37,492 nt of DNA, taken from IMG/VR virus record IMGVR_UViG_3300025168_000235, positions 1 through 37,492 of that record; one strand, 5' to 3'. Made by a program: the position numbers and the translations under genes. Of this stretch, positions 1 through 6,706 are shown one piece after another (the first letter of the stretch is position 1; the number at the start of each line of letters is the position of its first letter). Below the pieces are notes generated by a model. That model did not search any database. It saw nothing but the letters and a program-made list of their open reading frames with translations, and had not been told where the DNA came from. This DNA is from a virus.

Positions 1-457
1 TACCCTTCAGGGTAATTCCACCTCCGTCTGCTGTTGTATCCGTAGGAGAAGCAACCTTCCCCATTTCAATGTTCTTGTCCTCTACAGTTAAAGTCTGAGT
101 ATTAACTATTGTCTCAGTACCATTGACTGTGAGGTTGCCAGACATGATGACATTACCTGTGAACGTGCCACCTGTTGCAGGGACTGTATCTGCTGGACTG
201 AAGGTTGACAGGGCAATCACCTCAACGACATCACTTGCTGTTAGTGCTGACAGACCTGTGATGGTGCTTCCGTTAGTTGCAATGCAGTCAGTACCTACGA
301 CTAGCTTGACTCCGTTTAGGTAAACTGAGACTTGATTTTCGGTATAGCCTAATGAAAGACCATCGTCATCTGCTGTGATTGTAGTCTCACCACCGCTTGC
401 CGTGAAGATAAACCTCTCTGCTTGCCCTTGTCCGGGTTCCTGTCCTATGTATGCCAT
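1..457 (-). CDS. Tail fibre, N-terminal part (third fibre of the array; cut by window edge)
   Basis: The reading frame is open from an ATG at 457 to the window edge, giving 152 residues with no stop. It begins MAYIGQEPGQGQAER, then a beta-rich, Thr/Gly/Ser-rich region. Near the cut end is the motif VNGTETIVNTQTLTVEDKN, typical of fibres and host-receptor proteins of marine phages. The N-terminal part probably anchors to the tail. The receptor-binding C-terminus is missing. It is the third fibre in transcription order of a cassette array (fibre at 1753-2676, fibre at 786-1439, this one), each followed by a short partner gene. Its own partner is most likely the partial gene at 37204-37492, across the contig break. 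Confidence 0.75.
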   Translation of the reverse strand, partial: MAYIGQEPGQGQAERFIFTASGGETTITADDDGLSLGYTENQVSVYLNGVKLVVGTDCIATNGSTITGLSALTASDVVEVIALSTFSPADTVPATGGTFTGNVIMSGNLTVNGTETIVNTQTLTVEDKNIEMGKVASPTDTTADGGGITLKG

Positions 458-469
458 GTTTTCAGTTAG

Positions 470-784
470 TTAGGGTTTTGGATACTTAGCTTTAATTGGA
501 TCGACCATTTCTGATTTCCACTTGGCTAGGCCATCGTCATAAATTTTATTGAGCTGCGTACCCCAATCTGGGTATTCGTCTTGTCTTGCTCTGGAATATG
601 CTAATGAATCGTACTCAGCTTGCATTGAAATTACTTTAGCATCTATGTCTGCTTTAAGAGGTGGTGTCTGTCCATCATGATATATTGTATTTGAACCATC
701 TGAAGAACCACTAATTTGCCCTCCTACTAATGCTGTAATTGCATCACCTCGTCTAACTTTTCCGTCTTTACCTAAAGTTACCAT
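470..784 (-). CDS. Short fibre-partner protein B (104 aa), possible tail-fibre assembly chaperone
   Basis: This 104-residue protein has a polar N-terminal half and a C-terminal half with the pattern EYDSLAYSRARQDEYP, ending KAKYPKP. The same C-terminal pattern (EYDxxAYxRxRxxEYP, about 35 residues, then KxKYPK) recurs in the genes at 1443-1751 and 37204-37492. The three are therefore paralogs. Each sits directly downstream of a fibre gene, which resembles the arrangement of fibre and assembly-chaperone genes in other phages. That role is inferred from position only. No catalytic motif, signal peptide or membrane segment is visible. It is translated in tandem with the fibre ending at 786. Confidence 0.7.
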   Translation of the reverse strand: MVTLGKDGKVRRGDAITALVGGQISGSSDGSNTIYHDGQTPPLKADIDAKVISMQAEYDSLAYSRARQDEYPDWGTQLNKIYDDGLAKWKSEMVDPIKAKYPKP

Positions 785-785
785 A

Positions 786-1439
786 TTATCCTTTTATTTC
801 TTGTGCTATTATTGTTGATCCTCCATTTGCCCCAGAACCAATATAAAAATTTCCTGAACCGCTATTTCGCAAAGAAGGTCTATAAGAAACAACCACACCA
901 TTCACATTAGGAGAATCTAAGTAGCTGTATGAAACTATATATCTACCCGAAGCAGAAGAAACACGATTTTGCCCAAAACCCTCACCAGTAAGAGAATTAG
1001 ATATAATAAATTGAACAGTTGCTCCTCCAGCTATAGAACGATAAAAGTCTGCACATCCATGTGTGCCAGTAGCTGAAAATTCTGCTTCCCATGAAGTTGA
1101 TACAAGTATATAATTACTTGAGGAAGAAGGAGTTATTTGTACCTCTAAATCAGACCCCATTGGAGTATTAAAATTACCACTTGTTGTGTGGGCTTCACTC
1201 TTATGAACATCTTGAACAGTTTGTAGTATATGTCCGACTGGAAATGTTGTTGCACTTGTGATAGCACCTCCTGCTATTGAACCAGCAGTCACAGTCCCAA
1301 CATTGTTTGCTGTTCCAGACAGGGTTGCATTCTCTGCAAATGTCGTTGTACCAGTTGCTCCAACTGTTATAGCCGGTGAAGCATCTGACCCCTGCAAAAC
1401 TAAATTATCTGCTGAGGATTTTATTATTAAGTTTGCCAT
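786..1439 (-). CDS. Tail fibre B (217 aa)
   Basis: The N-terminal 60 residues are low-complexity and repetitive (GSDASPAITVGATGTTTFAE, then SGTANN), a style typical of trimeric fibre shafts. The C-terminal domain starts near FPVGHILQTVQDVHKS, continues through GSDLEVQITPSSSSN and ends IIAQEIKG. The same domain closes the fibre at 1753-2676 (FPSGHVIETVTDTHVS, GSDLQVTITPTSTSN, TVQEIKA), so the two are paralogous over about 150 residues. Its likely role is host recognition at the virion surface. It starts at an ATG four bases after the upstream partner gene and is followed two bases later by its own small partner. Confidence 0.75.
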   Translation of the reverse strand: MANLIIKSSADNLVLQGSDASPAITVGATGTTTFAENATLSGTANNVGTVTAGSIAGGAITSATTFPVGHILQTVQDVHKSEAHTTSGNFNTPMGSDLEVQITPSSSSNYILVSTSWEAEFSATGTHGCADFYRSIAGGATVQFIISNSLTGEGFGQNRVSSASGRYIVSYSYLDSPNVNGVVVSYRPSLRNSGSGNFYIGSGANGGSTIIAQEIKG

Positions 1440-1442
1440 AAG

Positions 1443-1751
1443 TTATCCTCCTTTTGGATATTTAGTTTTAATCTCTGCACGTTTGGCCTGAAGTGCATCG
1501 AGGGTATCGTCCAAAATCGCATGGACACATTCTTGTAAAGAGGGGTATTCTGCTTCACGTTTTCTTGAATAGGCTTGAGCATCGTATTTTACTAATAACT
1601 CAACAAGTTTTTTTTGAATTGCTTCTTCAGTTGGAGGTGTCTGCTCATCGAATAGTCTTATTTTAGATATTGGGCCTTCAGAATATCCACCTACTTCCCC
1701 TCCGACTAAACTTTCTACTGCATTAATGTATTTAGGTTTATCTAATTCCAT
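1443..1751 (-). CDS. Short fibre-partner protein A (102 aa), possible tail-fibre assembly chaperone
   Basis: A 102-residue soluble protein with the family signature KYDAQAYSRKREAEYPSL near residue 58 and a C-terminal KTKYPKGG. It is a paralog of the products of 470-784 and 37204-37492. The N-terminal halves share the pattern (A)xxxLVGGxxxGxSxG and TPP near residue 40 with the 470-784 product. It lies between fibre A (ends 1753) and fibre B (starts 1439) with spacings of 1-3 bp, so the pairs are almost certainly co-translated. A fibre-folding role is inferred from gene order. It could equally be a minor virion protein. Confidence 0.7.
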   Translation of the reverse strand: MELDKPKYINAVESLVGGEVGGYSEGPISKIRLFDEQTPPTEEAIQKKLVELLVKYDAQAYSRKREAEYPSLQECVHAILDDTLDALQAKRAEIKTKYPKGG

Positions 1752-1752
1752 A

Positions 1753-2676
1753 TTAAGCCTTTATTTCCTGTACGGTTAAAGAACCAACACTAAAAGCGGT
1801 ATTACTACTGTTTGCAAAACAGTTATAACTGCCATTTATTGCTCTAAACCATGGGCGTATTTTTATTGAAGTTGTAGCCGGAGCATTAACCACCGTGTGA
1901 TAAAATAAATGTGATAATAAAGCTGTGGCAGCTCCGAAATAGTTATAGTGATCACTAATAAATTCTCTTTCACCTAAAATAGTTCCATCAGTTCCAGAAA
2001 AATTTGCATGGTAACGAAACCCAGCATGAAGTCCTGCATTTGTGGTTGCGTTATTATAAAGGCCCGGTATAAAACAACTTATTAATAGTTTATTACTTGT
2101 TGAAGTAGGTGTAATAGTAACTTGTAAATCACTCCCTAAAACATCGGCTCCTGTTGTTGTTACCTGAATAGAAGCATTAGAAACATGGGTGTCAGTCACA
2201 GTTTCTATCACATGACCACTAGGGAACGTAGCATTTCCAAGATTAAGATTTGGACTACCAGTAACAACACTACCCAAAACACCTGTCATATCTGTCAGGC
2301 TAGTTCTATGTGTATCCTGTAAAACATTGCCAGCCTCAAGTGTACCTGAACCTGTTATTGTTCTTTCTGTACTGTCCTGAGTAATTACTATGTCTTCATC
2401 GGCTATTGATCCTAGTGCTAAGTGTCCTGTTACGTTTACATCTCCTGTCAGTTGGTATGAATCGTTGAAATACAACCTCTCTGTAGAGTATGTGCCAGAA
2501 AGGGTTTGGGTTGATGTATTGTTCTCAAGATAAACCACATCACTTGTGACTGCTCCAGCAGGTATCTTTGCAGCCGTTACATTATCATCAACAATCTTAG
2601 CTGTCGTTATGCTATTGTCAGGTATGTCTGCCGATGTTAAGGCTGCTGCCCCACCTCGTCTTCCTAAGTATGCCAT
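1753..2676 (-). CDS. Tail fibre A (307 aa)
   Basis: The start MAYLGRRGGAAALTSADIPD is followed by repeats of the ITTAKIVDDNVTAAKIP type, which are common in phage fibres just after the attachment peptide. A beta-rich shaft follows, then a C-terminal domain (about residues 150-307) homologous to that of the 786-1439 product: FPSGH, GSDLQVTITP and a terminal QEIKA. Several aromatic and Asn/His-rich stretches (HYNYFGAA, YNCFANSSN) lie in this head domain, where receptor contact would be expected. It is the first fibre of the cassette array and is followed by partner protein A after one base. Confidence 0.75.
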   Translation of the reverse strand: MAYLGRRGGAAALTSADIPDNSITTAKIVDDNVTAAKIPAGAVTSDVVYLENNTSTQTLSGTYSTERLYFNDSYQLTGDVNVTGHLALGSIADEDIVITQDSTERTITGSGTLEAGNVLQDTHRTSLTDMTGVLGSVVTGSPNLNLGNATFPSGHVIETVTDTHVSNASIQVTTTGADVLGSDLQVTITPTSTSNKLLISCFIPGLYNNATTNAGLHAGFRYHANFSGTDGTILGEREFISDHYNYFGAATALLSHLFYHTVVNAPATTSIKIRPWFRAINGSYNCFANSSNTAFSVGSLTVQEIKA

Positions 2677-2684
2677 CTATTCTC

Positions 2685-3029
2685 CTATGTTATATCGAGC
2701 ATTGACATGACTACATCGGCACTCGTTGCCGTGTTGCTTTTCACTTGGATTACATCTCCAGTGTCCAACACCACTTTTTGATCACCTCCGACAACCACTA
2801 AAGCACCTCCTGTTGGAATCGGGGCATCTTTAACTAGATACGTCCTTGTAGAACCATTTAAAATAACAACATTTACAGAGATTACTGAACTAACTGTATT
2901 TGCTACTGTCAGTCCTATGATTGCTCGTTGCTGGGAACCTACTGCTGAACCTATAGATGACCATCCTAAAGTTACATCCGCATTAGTCGTTACGTTTCTA
3001 ACTTGTTCATTTAAAAATGTATTTGCCAT
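2685..3029 (-). CDS. Small conserved virion protein (114 aa)
   Basis: An all-beta-looking protein: MANTFLNEQVRNVTTNADVT, then alternating hydrophobic strands around residues 35-75 and a closing segment with DTGDVIQVKSNT. Proteins of this size and style occur in the tail regions of many environmental phages beside fibre genes, without a known function. There is no catalytic motif, membrane segment or coiled coil. It lies in the run of tightly packed tail genes between the degenerate cupredoxin-like gene and fibre A. A minor tail or fibre-decorating role is inferred from context alone. Confidence 0.6.
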   Translation of the reverse strand: MANTFLNEQVRNVTTNADVTLGWSSIGSAVGSQQRAIIGLTVANTVSSVISVNVVILNGSTRTYLVKDAPIPTGGALVVVGGDQKVVLDTGDVIQVKSNTATSADVVMSMLDIT

Positions 3030-3050
3030 ATTTATCCTTTAATATCAGTG

Positions 3051-3539
3051 CTATCCGAGTGCTATTGCCATTGCCACACCTCCGGCATCAGTGGCAGTTA
3101 ATGCTTGATCTATTTGATCGTAAGAATGATTGATAATTGGCCCCCATTTTTCAAGAGAACTTTCATCTCCCACTTTTGGTTTTAAAATATTGTATGCAGT
3201 TGAAGTTACGTATCCAGTATTGCTAAACTCCGATCCGTAGGTGCCACCCCCAGAGGAGTAATAATATAATGTGTCAGTCGTGCTAGCACTTGTGATAATT
3301 GTGGTTTTTGCTCCAGCGTTTCCGGGTGTTCCCGTTTTTGTGACCCCACTGGTGTATTCACTCGATCCTGAGTTATTCGATGTTGCACTGAACTGCAATA
3401 TGTGCCCTGCATTGCTAGAATGACTCTGGTCAAAAATGTATGTATCTCCGTCCCTGAATGTGAGTTTTGTTGTTGGCCCGGAAGCATCAATTAAGAACTT
3501 GGATGATACAATAGTGACTGAATATGTTATGGTTGCCAT
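3051..3539 (-). CDS. Cupredoxin-like virion protein lacking copper ligands (162 aa)
   Basis: Residues 1-105 follow the fold pattern of the plastocyanin-like domains found in marine phage fibres: an early strand, a GDTYIFDQS strand, a SNAGH turn, LQFSATS, a SGVTKTGTPGNAG stretch and a final LYYYSSGGGTYG. In the phage relatives as I remember them, the last motif is LYYYCSxHSGM, carrying the Cys and His ligands. Here those residues are replaced by Ser and Gly, so copper binding is unlikely. The C-terminal 40 residues (KVGDESSLEKWGPIINHSYD onward) look like a fibre-tip or assembly segment. A structural role is inferred. Confidence 0.6.
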   Translation of the reverse strand: MATITYSVTIVSSKFLIDASGPTTKLTFRDGDTYIFDQSHSSNAGHILQFSATSNNSGSSEYTSGVTKTGTPGNAGAKTTIITSASTTDTLYYYSSGGGTYGSEFSNTGYVTSTAYNILKPKVGDESSLEKWGPIINHSYDQIDQALTATDAGGVAMAIALG

Positions 3540-3540
3540 A

Positions 3541-4395
3541 TCAAAAACTCGGATGTTTTGCTAAGATTATGTAATTAAGCACCAAATAGGGTGGCATGTT
3601 ATTATGAGGTGAACTTGAACCCTTATTACCAGTTTCTGTTATATTTATTAGCCCAGCATCGGTTACTGAAAGTCCTGTTCCTACAGCAGTTGTTGTTAAA
3701 GAATGAGAGTGATCTGGTATAGTAATGCCTGTTGTCTTTGTGTCTGTGGACCAAGTATTATTATCGTCAGGGTTTGCATCAAATGCAATGTCATACGATG
3801 GCCCCCCCTGATATTCCGGCCCTGTATCAAATTGGTGAAAATGCCCCGGATCAGTAATTGAAAGAGAGGCATTCCCAGTATTTCCACTAGCACTCCCAGT
3901 ATGCACATGGGTTGTATCAGTAATTCCGTGGGTGTGGGTTGTGGATGGAATTGAGTGAGTATGATCCTCAAGTTCTCCTTCAGAAAGTATATGAGTTTCT
4001 TCCCCAGCAACTCCGGCTATTGCTTTTGGTGTTCTCTGAGTTGGGCCTGACCCAAGTGTGGCAGCACTGTAACCTACTGGAACTCTTGTCCTCATATCTG
4101 GCAGCAGGAAGGTTGTGCCCGAAGGGTATGTCCCGTATGTGTTAGTTATCAGAGTGTGTAAATCTGGGTAGTCAGTCCTTATCAGTGAAGCACCATCACA
4201 GACCAACCAAGTACCTCCGTTTGGGGTTGCAGTTGGTGCAGATGACTTTGGATACATCTGGATAGTTCCAATAGGCATTGCAAGTGCCAGCAGTTCATCA
4301 ATTTTTGATAACCCCGTATTCAGGGTTCCTCCCCATGTGTTACGGTATCCTCCGACAGTAGGGGTCTCGATTGCAAAATTAGTTGTGTTTGCCAT
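3541..4395 (-). CDS. Tail-collar / receptor-binding fibre protein with HxH repeats (284 aa)
   Basis: Residues 38-110 match the phage tail collar domain: MPIGTIQMYPKSSAP, then NGGTWLVCDGASLIRTDYPD and a FLLPDMRTRVPVGY segment. The C-terminal half is rich in HxH pairs (DHTHS, THTHG, THVHT, GHFHQ, DHSHS) and ends in SSSPHNNMPPYLVLNYII, the classic terminus of collar-domain short-tail-fibre proteins. In T4-type fibres HxH pairs bind metal ions inside trimeric needles. The same is likely here but not shown. The protein probably contacts the host surface. The N-terminal 35 residues (ETPTVGGYRNTWGG) are a recurrent marine-phage attachment segment. Confidence 0.85.
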   Translation of the reverse strand: MANTTNFAIETPTVGGYRNTWGGTLNTGLSKIDELLALAMPIGTIQMYPKSSAPTATPNGGTWLVCDGASLIRTDYPDLHTLITNTYGTYPSGTTFLLPDMRTRVPVGYSAATLGSGPTQRTPKAIAGVAGEETHILSEGELEDHTHSIPSTTHTHGITDTTHVHTGSASGNTGNASLSITDPGHFHQFDTGPEYQGGPSYDIAFDANPDDNNTWSTDTKTTGITIPDHSHSLTTTAVGTGLSVTDAGLINITETGNKGSSSPHNNMPPYLVLNYIILAKHPSF

Positions 4396-4398
4396 TTT

Positions 4399-4758
4399 TT
4401 AATCTACGGTTTGTGTTGTCCAAGTTGCATCAGGTGTTATTTGTGAATCCCATGCTATGTATCCAGATGCTTGGGCCGTTACAGTCCCTTGCCCCAAATT
4501 GGTCCATGCTTGCCACTGCATTTGAATCCCGGATGCAATTACAGTTGCTGTTGGTTGAACATGAAGGAAACCCATTCTTTGTATGCCAGCAGCAATATCA
4601 ACATTGACTGTAGCCACAGGGTCGATCCCACAATCTTCAATCAGCCGATAACCTGCAACCTGCATTGTTGATGTGGTCAGGGTCTCGTCAACTGCTGTAG
4701 TTATTAACCCTTTACCAAAATTTGCCTGACCAAAATTCCTAGAACCGAAATATAGCAT
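4399..4758 (-). CDS. Small virion protein of unknown function (119 aa)
   Basis: It begins MLYFGSRNFGQANFGKG and continues with Ala/Thr/Val-rich strands (ATVNVDIAAGIQRMGFLHVQ, TATVIASGIQ) ending QTVD, an all-beta, secreted-like composition without a signal peptide. No named family is recognised. Its neighbours are the GTEVSGG-type tail protein upstream and the tail-collar gene downstream, with 2-3 bp spacing. The ribosome-binding site is poor and translation probably depends on coupling to the upstream gene. A tail decoration role is inferred. Confidence 0.6.
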   Translation of the reverse strand: MLYFGSRNFGQANFGKGLITTAVDETLTTSTMQVAGYRLIEDCGIDPVATVNVDIAAGIQRMGFLHVQPTATVIASGIQMQWQAWTNLGQGTVTAQASGYIAWDSQITPDATWTTQTVD

Positions 4759-4760
4759 AA

Positions 4761-5195
4761 TCAGTCAAGTTGTATCTTCAGGTTCCCTGCATCAATTTTG
4801 AAAATGTCACCCGTGTTCACAACCTTTGGATTTGCAGTTGTAAAGTCTGTTTTAGTTAGGGTTTCAAATGCCACCAGATTACCTGATGTAAGAGCATCGT
4901 AAACTCCAGCATGGGTACAAGTGCCCCAGTCCGTAGTAGCAGCAGGAAAAGTCAAGGCTGCAGTATTAGATGCCTGTGCAACCCCCCCTGATGCAATAGT
5001 CCATGCCACCGATTGTCTAGCATAAGCACCCCCAGAAACTTCGGTGCCAGCAGCACTATCGGATGGAGATGCTGTCTGCAACCCGACGTACCATGTTGTA
5101 GGTGCAGTATAGTGGTCTGCCCCCGATGCCCCTGTATCATCACCAAATAAGTGATTTATTATTTTGTCTTCAAGATAATTTGTGAATCCTGCCAC
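4761..5195 (-). CDS. Phage tail protein of the 'TEVSGGxYAR' family (144 aa, GTG start)
   Basis: It starts at GTG preceded by AAAGGA. The sequence carries the markers of a very common phage structural family: an N-terminal LEDKIINHLFG, then YTAPTTWYVGLQTASPSD, GTEVSGGAYARQSV, a FPAATTDWGTCTHAGVYDA block and a C-terminal GDIFKIDAGNLKIQLD. Family members are usually annotated as tail or tail-fibre proteins, with no enzymatic activity known. It lies directly downstream of the adaptor gene, where podoviruses often place tail-nozzle or tail-associated proteins. The exact position in the particle is unknown. Confidence 0.7.
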   Translation of the reverse strand: MAGFTNYLEDKIINHLFGDDTGASGADHYTAPTTWYVGLQTASPSDSAAGTEVSGGAYARQSVAWTIASGGVAQASNTAALTFPAATTDWGTCTHAGVYDALTSGNLVAFETLTKTDFTTANPKVVNTGDIFKIDAGNLKIQLD

Positions 5196-5204
5196 GTTGT
5201 TCCT

Positions 5205-5819
5205 TTATCCAAATGGTGTAAATGAGACCGAAGGAGTGCTGCCAGAAAATTTAGCGTTCTCGTCCGATGTTTTTATCTGCTGAATGATCTGTTGGTATTT
5301 TCCGGCCCATAGCCCTACTCTTTCATCAGCATGAAGGTAGGGTGCAGAGTGCATCAAACTACCGTACAAATAGGCATCCGGGTGATTATCCAAAAGCCAG
5401 TTTGTTGAGTTAACTGCTAGTGCCGGAACCTTTTGGTAGTACACGATCTCAACCGTATAATCTCCATCTGGCACAGGTGCAAACTCGATATTATTCTGCA
5501 TAATTGAGTAGTAGAGAGGTTTGCCTGTTCCATCTGCTGCCCTGTGAATATCCAAGTTTTGCAAGTTTTTGTAGGAAAGAGGAGTCACAGGATCGGTAAG
5601 TAGTTCGATGTTCCTCATTTCCAGAAAATCAGGAGGTAGTTGTACATACTGACCATCAATCGGACCTTGTGTACGAACAGACATTTCCCGTGCCCTTATT
5701 GAACGGTTAAAATCTGCTTCTGCTAATGTGATGAAATCTGGAATTACGGAAGTAAGATCGGACCTATTTAAAAAATCTCCAACTGATGCTTGTAGTTCCG
5801 TGTAATTAGTTAATGCCAT
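5205..5819 (-). CDS. Head-tail adaptor protein, SU10-adaptor-like (204 aa)
   Basis: A mostly helical N-terminal part (LTNYTELQASVGDFLNRSD, then IPDFITLAEADFNRSIRARE) is followed by a beta region beginning LPPDFLEMRNIELL and a helical end (GLWAGKYQQIIQQIKTSDEN). This order is characteristic of the adaptor family typified by phage SU10, which forms the ring under the portal that joins head to tail. The length is normal for the family. It lies between the glycosyltransferase-like gene, whose 3' end overlaps it by 10 bp, and the tail genes, as expected for a connector component. Confidence 0.75.
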   Translation of the reverse strand: MALTNYTELQASVGDFLNRSDLTSVIPDFITLAEADFNRSIRAREMSVRTQGPIDGQYVQLPPDFLEMRNIELLTDPVTPLSYKNLQNLDIHRAADGTGKPLYYSIMQNNIEFAPVPDGDYTVEIVYYQKVPALAVNSTNWLLDNHPDAYLYGSLMHSAPYLHADERVGLWAGKYQQIIQQIKTSDENAKFSGSTPSVSFTPFG

Positions 5820-6487
5820 GTTTCACCATAATTTAATGCCTTTACATCGTGTGATAGAACGTGGTCGATAACACAGGGGATGCCTTTTTCTTTACACTTT
5901 TCCCAGAAATGCACATGGTCCTCATTAAAGCCCGGTGTGTCTTCAATTTGTTTGTGGTCAAAAAACGGTATATCTAAAACATCGAATACGGGCATATTAA
6001 ACATAATCATGCCAAGTGCCACCCCATCAACTTCTTCGACTTCAGGTGAGGATGGATCAGGAATAACCGTTCCCTTACCCCGGTAAGCAGCAAATTCTCC
6101 AACCGAAGGATTCCGTAAATAGTTTACCCCGATTGCTGCTCTTCCTCGTGCTAGCATCCTGTGTATTGAATCTTCTGGGAATACTAATCCTGCTGACAAA
6201 AAAAGAACATGTGTTGCTTCCCATCCGATTGCATCACCAAGTAAGTGATGTCTTATTTCTGGCATGACCCTGCCACATTGGGCAAAGACCTTAATTTCGT
6301 GTTCTCCCTCAAAATCACTTCCCCGAAAGTGTTGCACCATGTTAGCTAGACTCTCACCAAACTTAGCAGGCCAAAATCCAGAAAATGACGGGACTAGAAC
6401 TGCAACCTTTAGAGTCTTCCGGGCCACGTCCGAAACATCTTGTTTGCCGGATCGTTTGCCCATACCTTCCAGTCTTTTGGTGACCAT
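5810..6487 (-). CDS. Glycosyltransferase-like protein (GT-A fold) with altered DXD motif (225 aa)
   Basis: The fold pattern is that of small GT2-like transferases. A KVAVLVPSFSGFWP strand lies near residues 27-40, then a THVLFLSAGLVFPEDSI block at 92-108, RAAIGVNYLRNPS at about 115, EVDGVALGMIMFNMPVFDVL, and FNEDHVHFWEKCKEKGI ahead of a final VIDHVLSHDVKALNYG. In active enzymes the second block normally reads D-S-D before the FP turn. Here it reads LSAG, so the metal-binding acidic pair is gone while the rest is kept. The ATG at 6487 has GGGAG just upstream. The next ATG, at 6463, is also possible. The gene overlaps the upstream gene by 79 bp. It may modify virion or host glycans, or be a binding-only relic. 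Confidence 0.55.
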   Translation of the reverse strand: MVTKRLEGMGKRSGKQDVSDVARKTLKVAVLVPSFSGFWPAKFGESLANMVQHFRGSDFEGEHEIKVFAQCGRVMPEIRHHLLGDAIGWEATHVLFLSAGLVFPEDSIHRMLARGRAAIGVNYLRNPSVGEFAAYRGKGTVIPDPSSPEVEEVDGVALGMIMFNMPVFDVLDIPFFDHKQIEDTPGFNEDHVHFWEKCKEKGIPCVIDHVLSHDVKALNYGETWH

Positions 6488-6705
6488 TTCTCCCGTAATG
6501 ATTGATCTAATACAAATTTAGGGATACATGCTGAGTGCCGTAAATCTTTTTCCGGGTGTAGCTCAGACATATCTTTTGCCATCTTTATAATCGGCTCAAC
6601 ATCTTCTGTTGATTCAATTGTAAAGGTTTTATCGTGTTGATCCCAGTGGAAGACTTCTGTCCTCCCCTGAGACCAATCGAGCAGAGTTTTCCTGCTTGCA
6701 GACAT
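6409..6705 (-). CDS. Conserved phage protein of unknown function (98 aa)
   Basis: The pattern RKTLLDWSQGRTEVFHWDQ, then FTIESTEDVEPIIKMAKDM, HSACIPKFVLDQ and KDWKVWANDPANKMFRT matches a small family I recognise from the capsid/adaptor region of many podovirus-like genomes (a HWD...T.E.T.DVEPI core and a W..P..K..R end). No function is known. It starts two bases after the major capsid gene ends and overlaps the glycosyltransferase-like gene by 79 bp in another frame. Position suggests a virion assembly or minor head protein. Confidence 0.65.
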   Translation of the reverse strand: MSASRKTLLDWSQGRTEVFHWDQHDKTFTIESTEDVEPIIKMAKDMSELHPEKDLRHSACIPKFVLDQSLREKWSPKDWKVWANDPANKMFRTWPGRL

Positions 6706-6706
6706 A

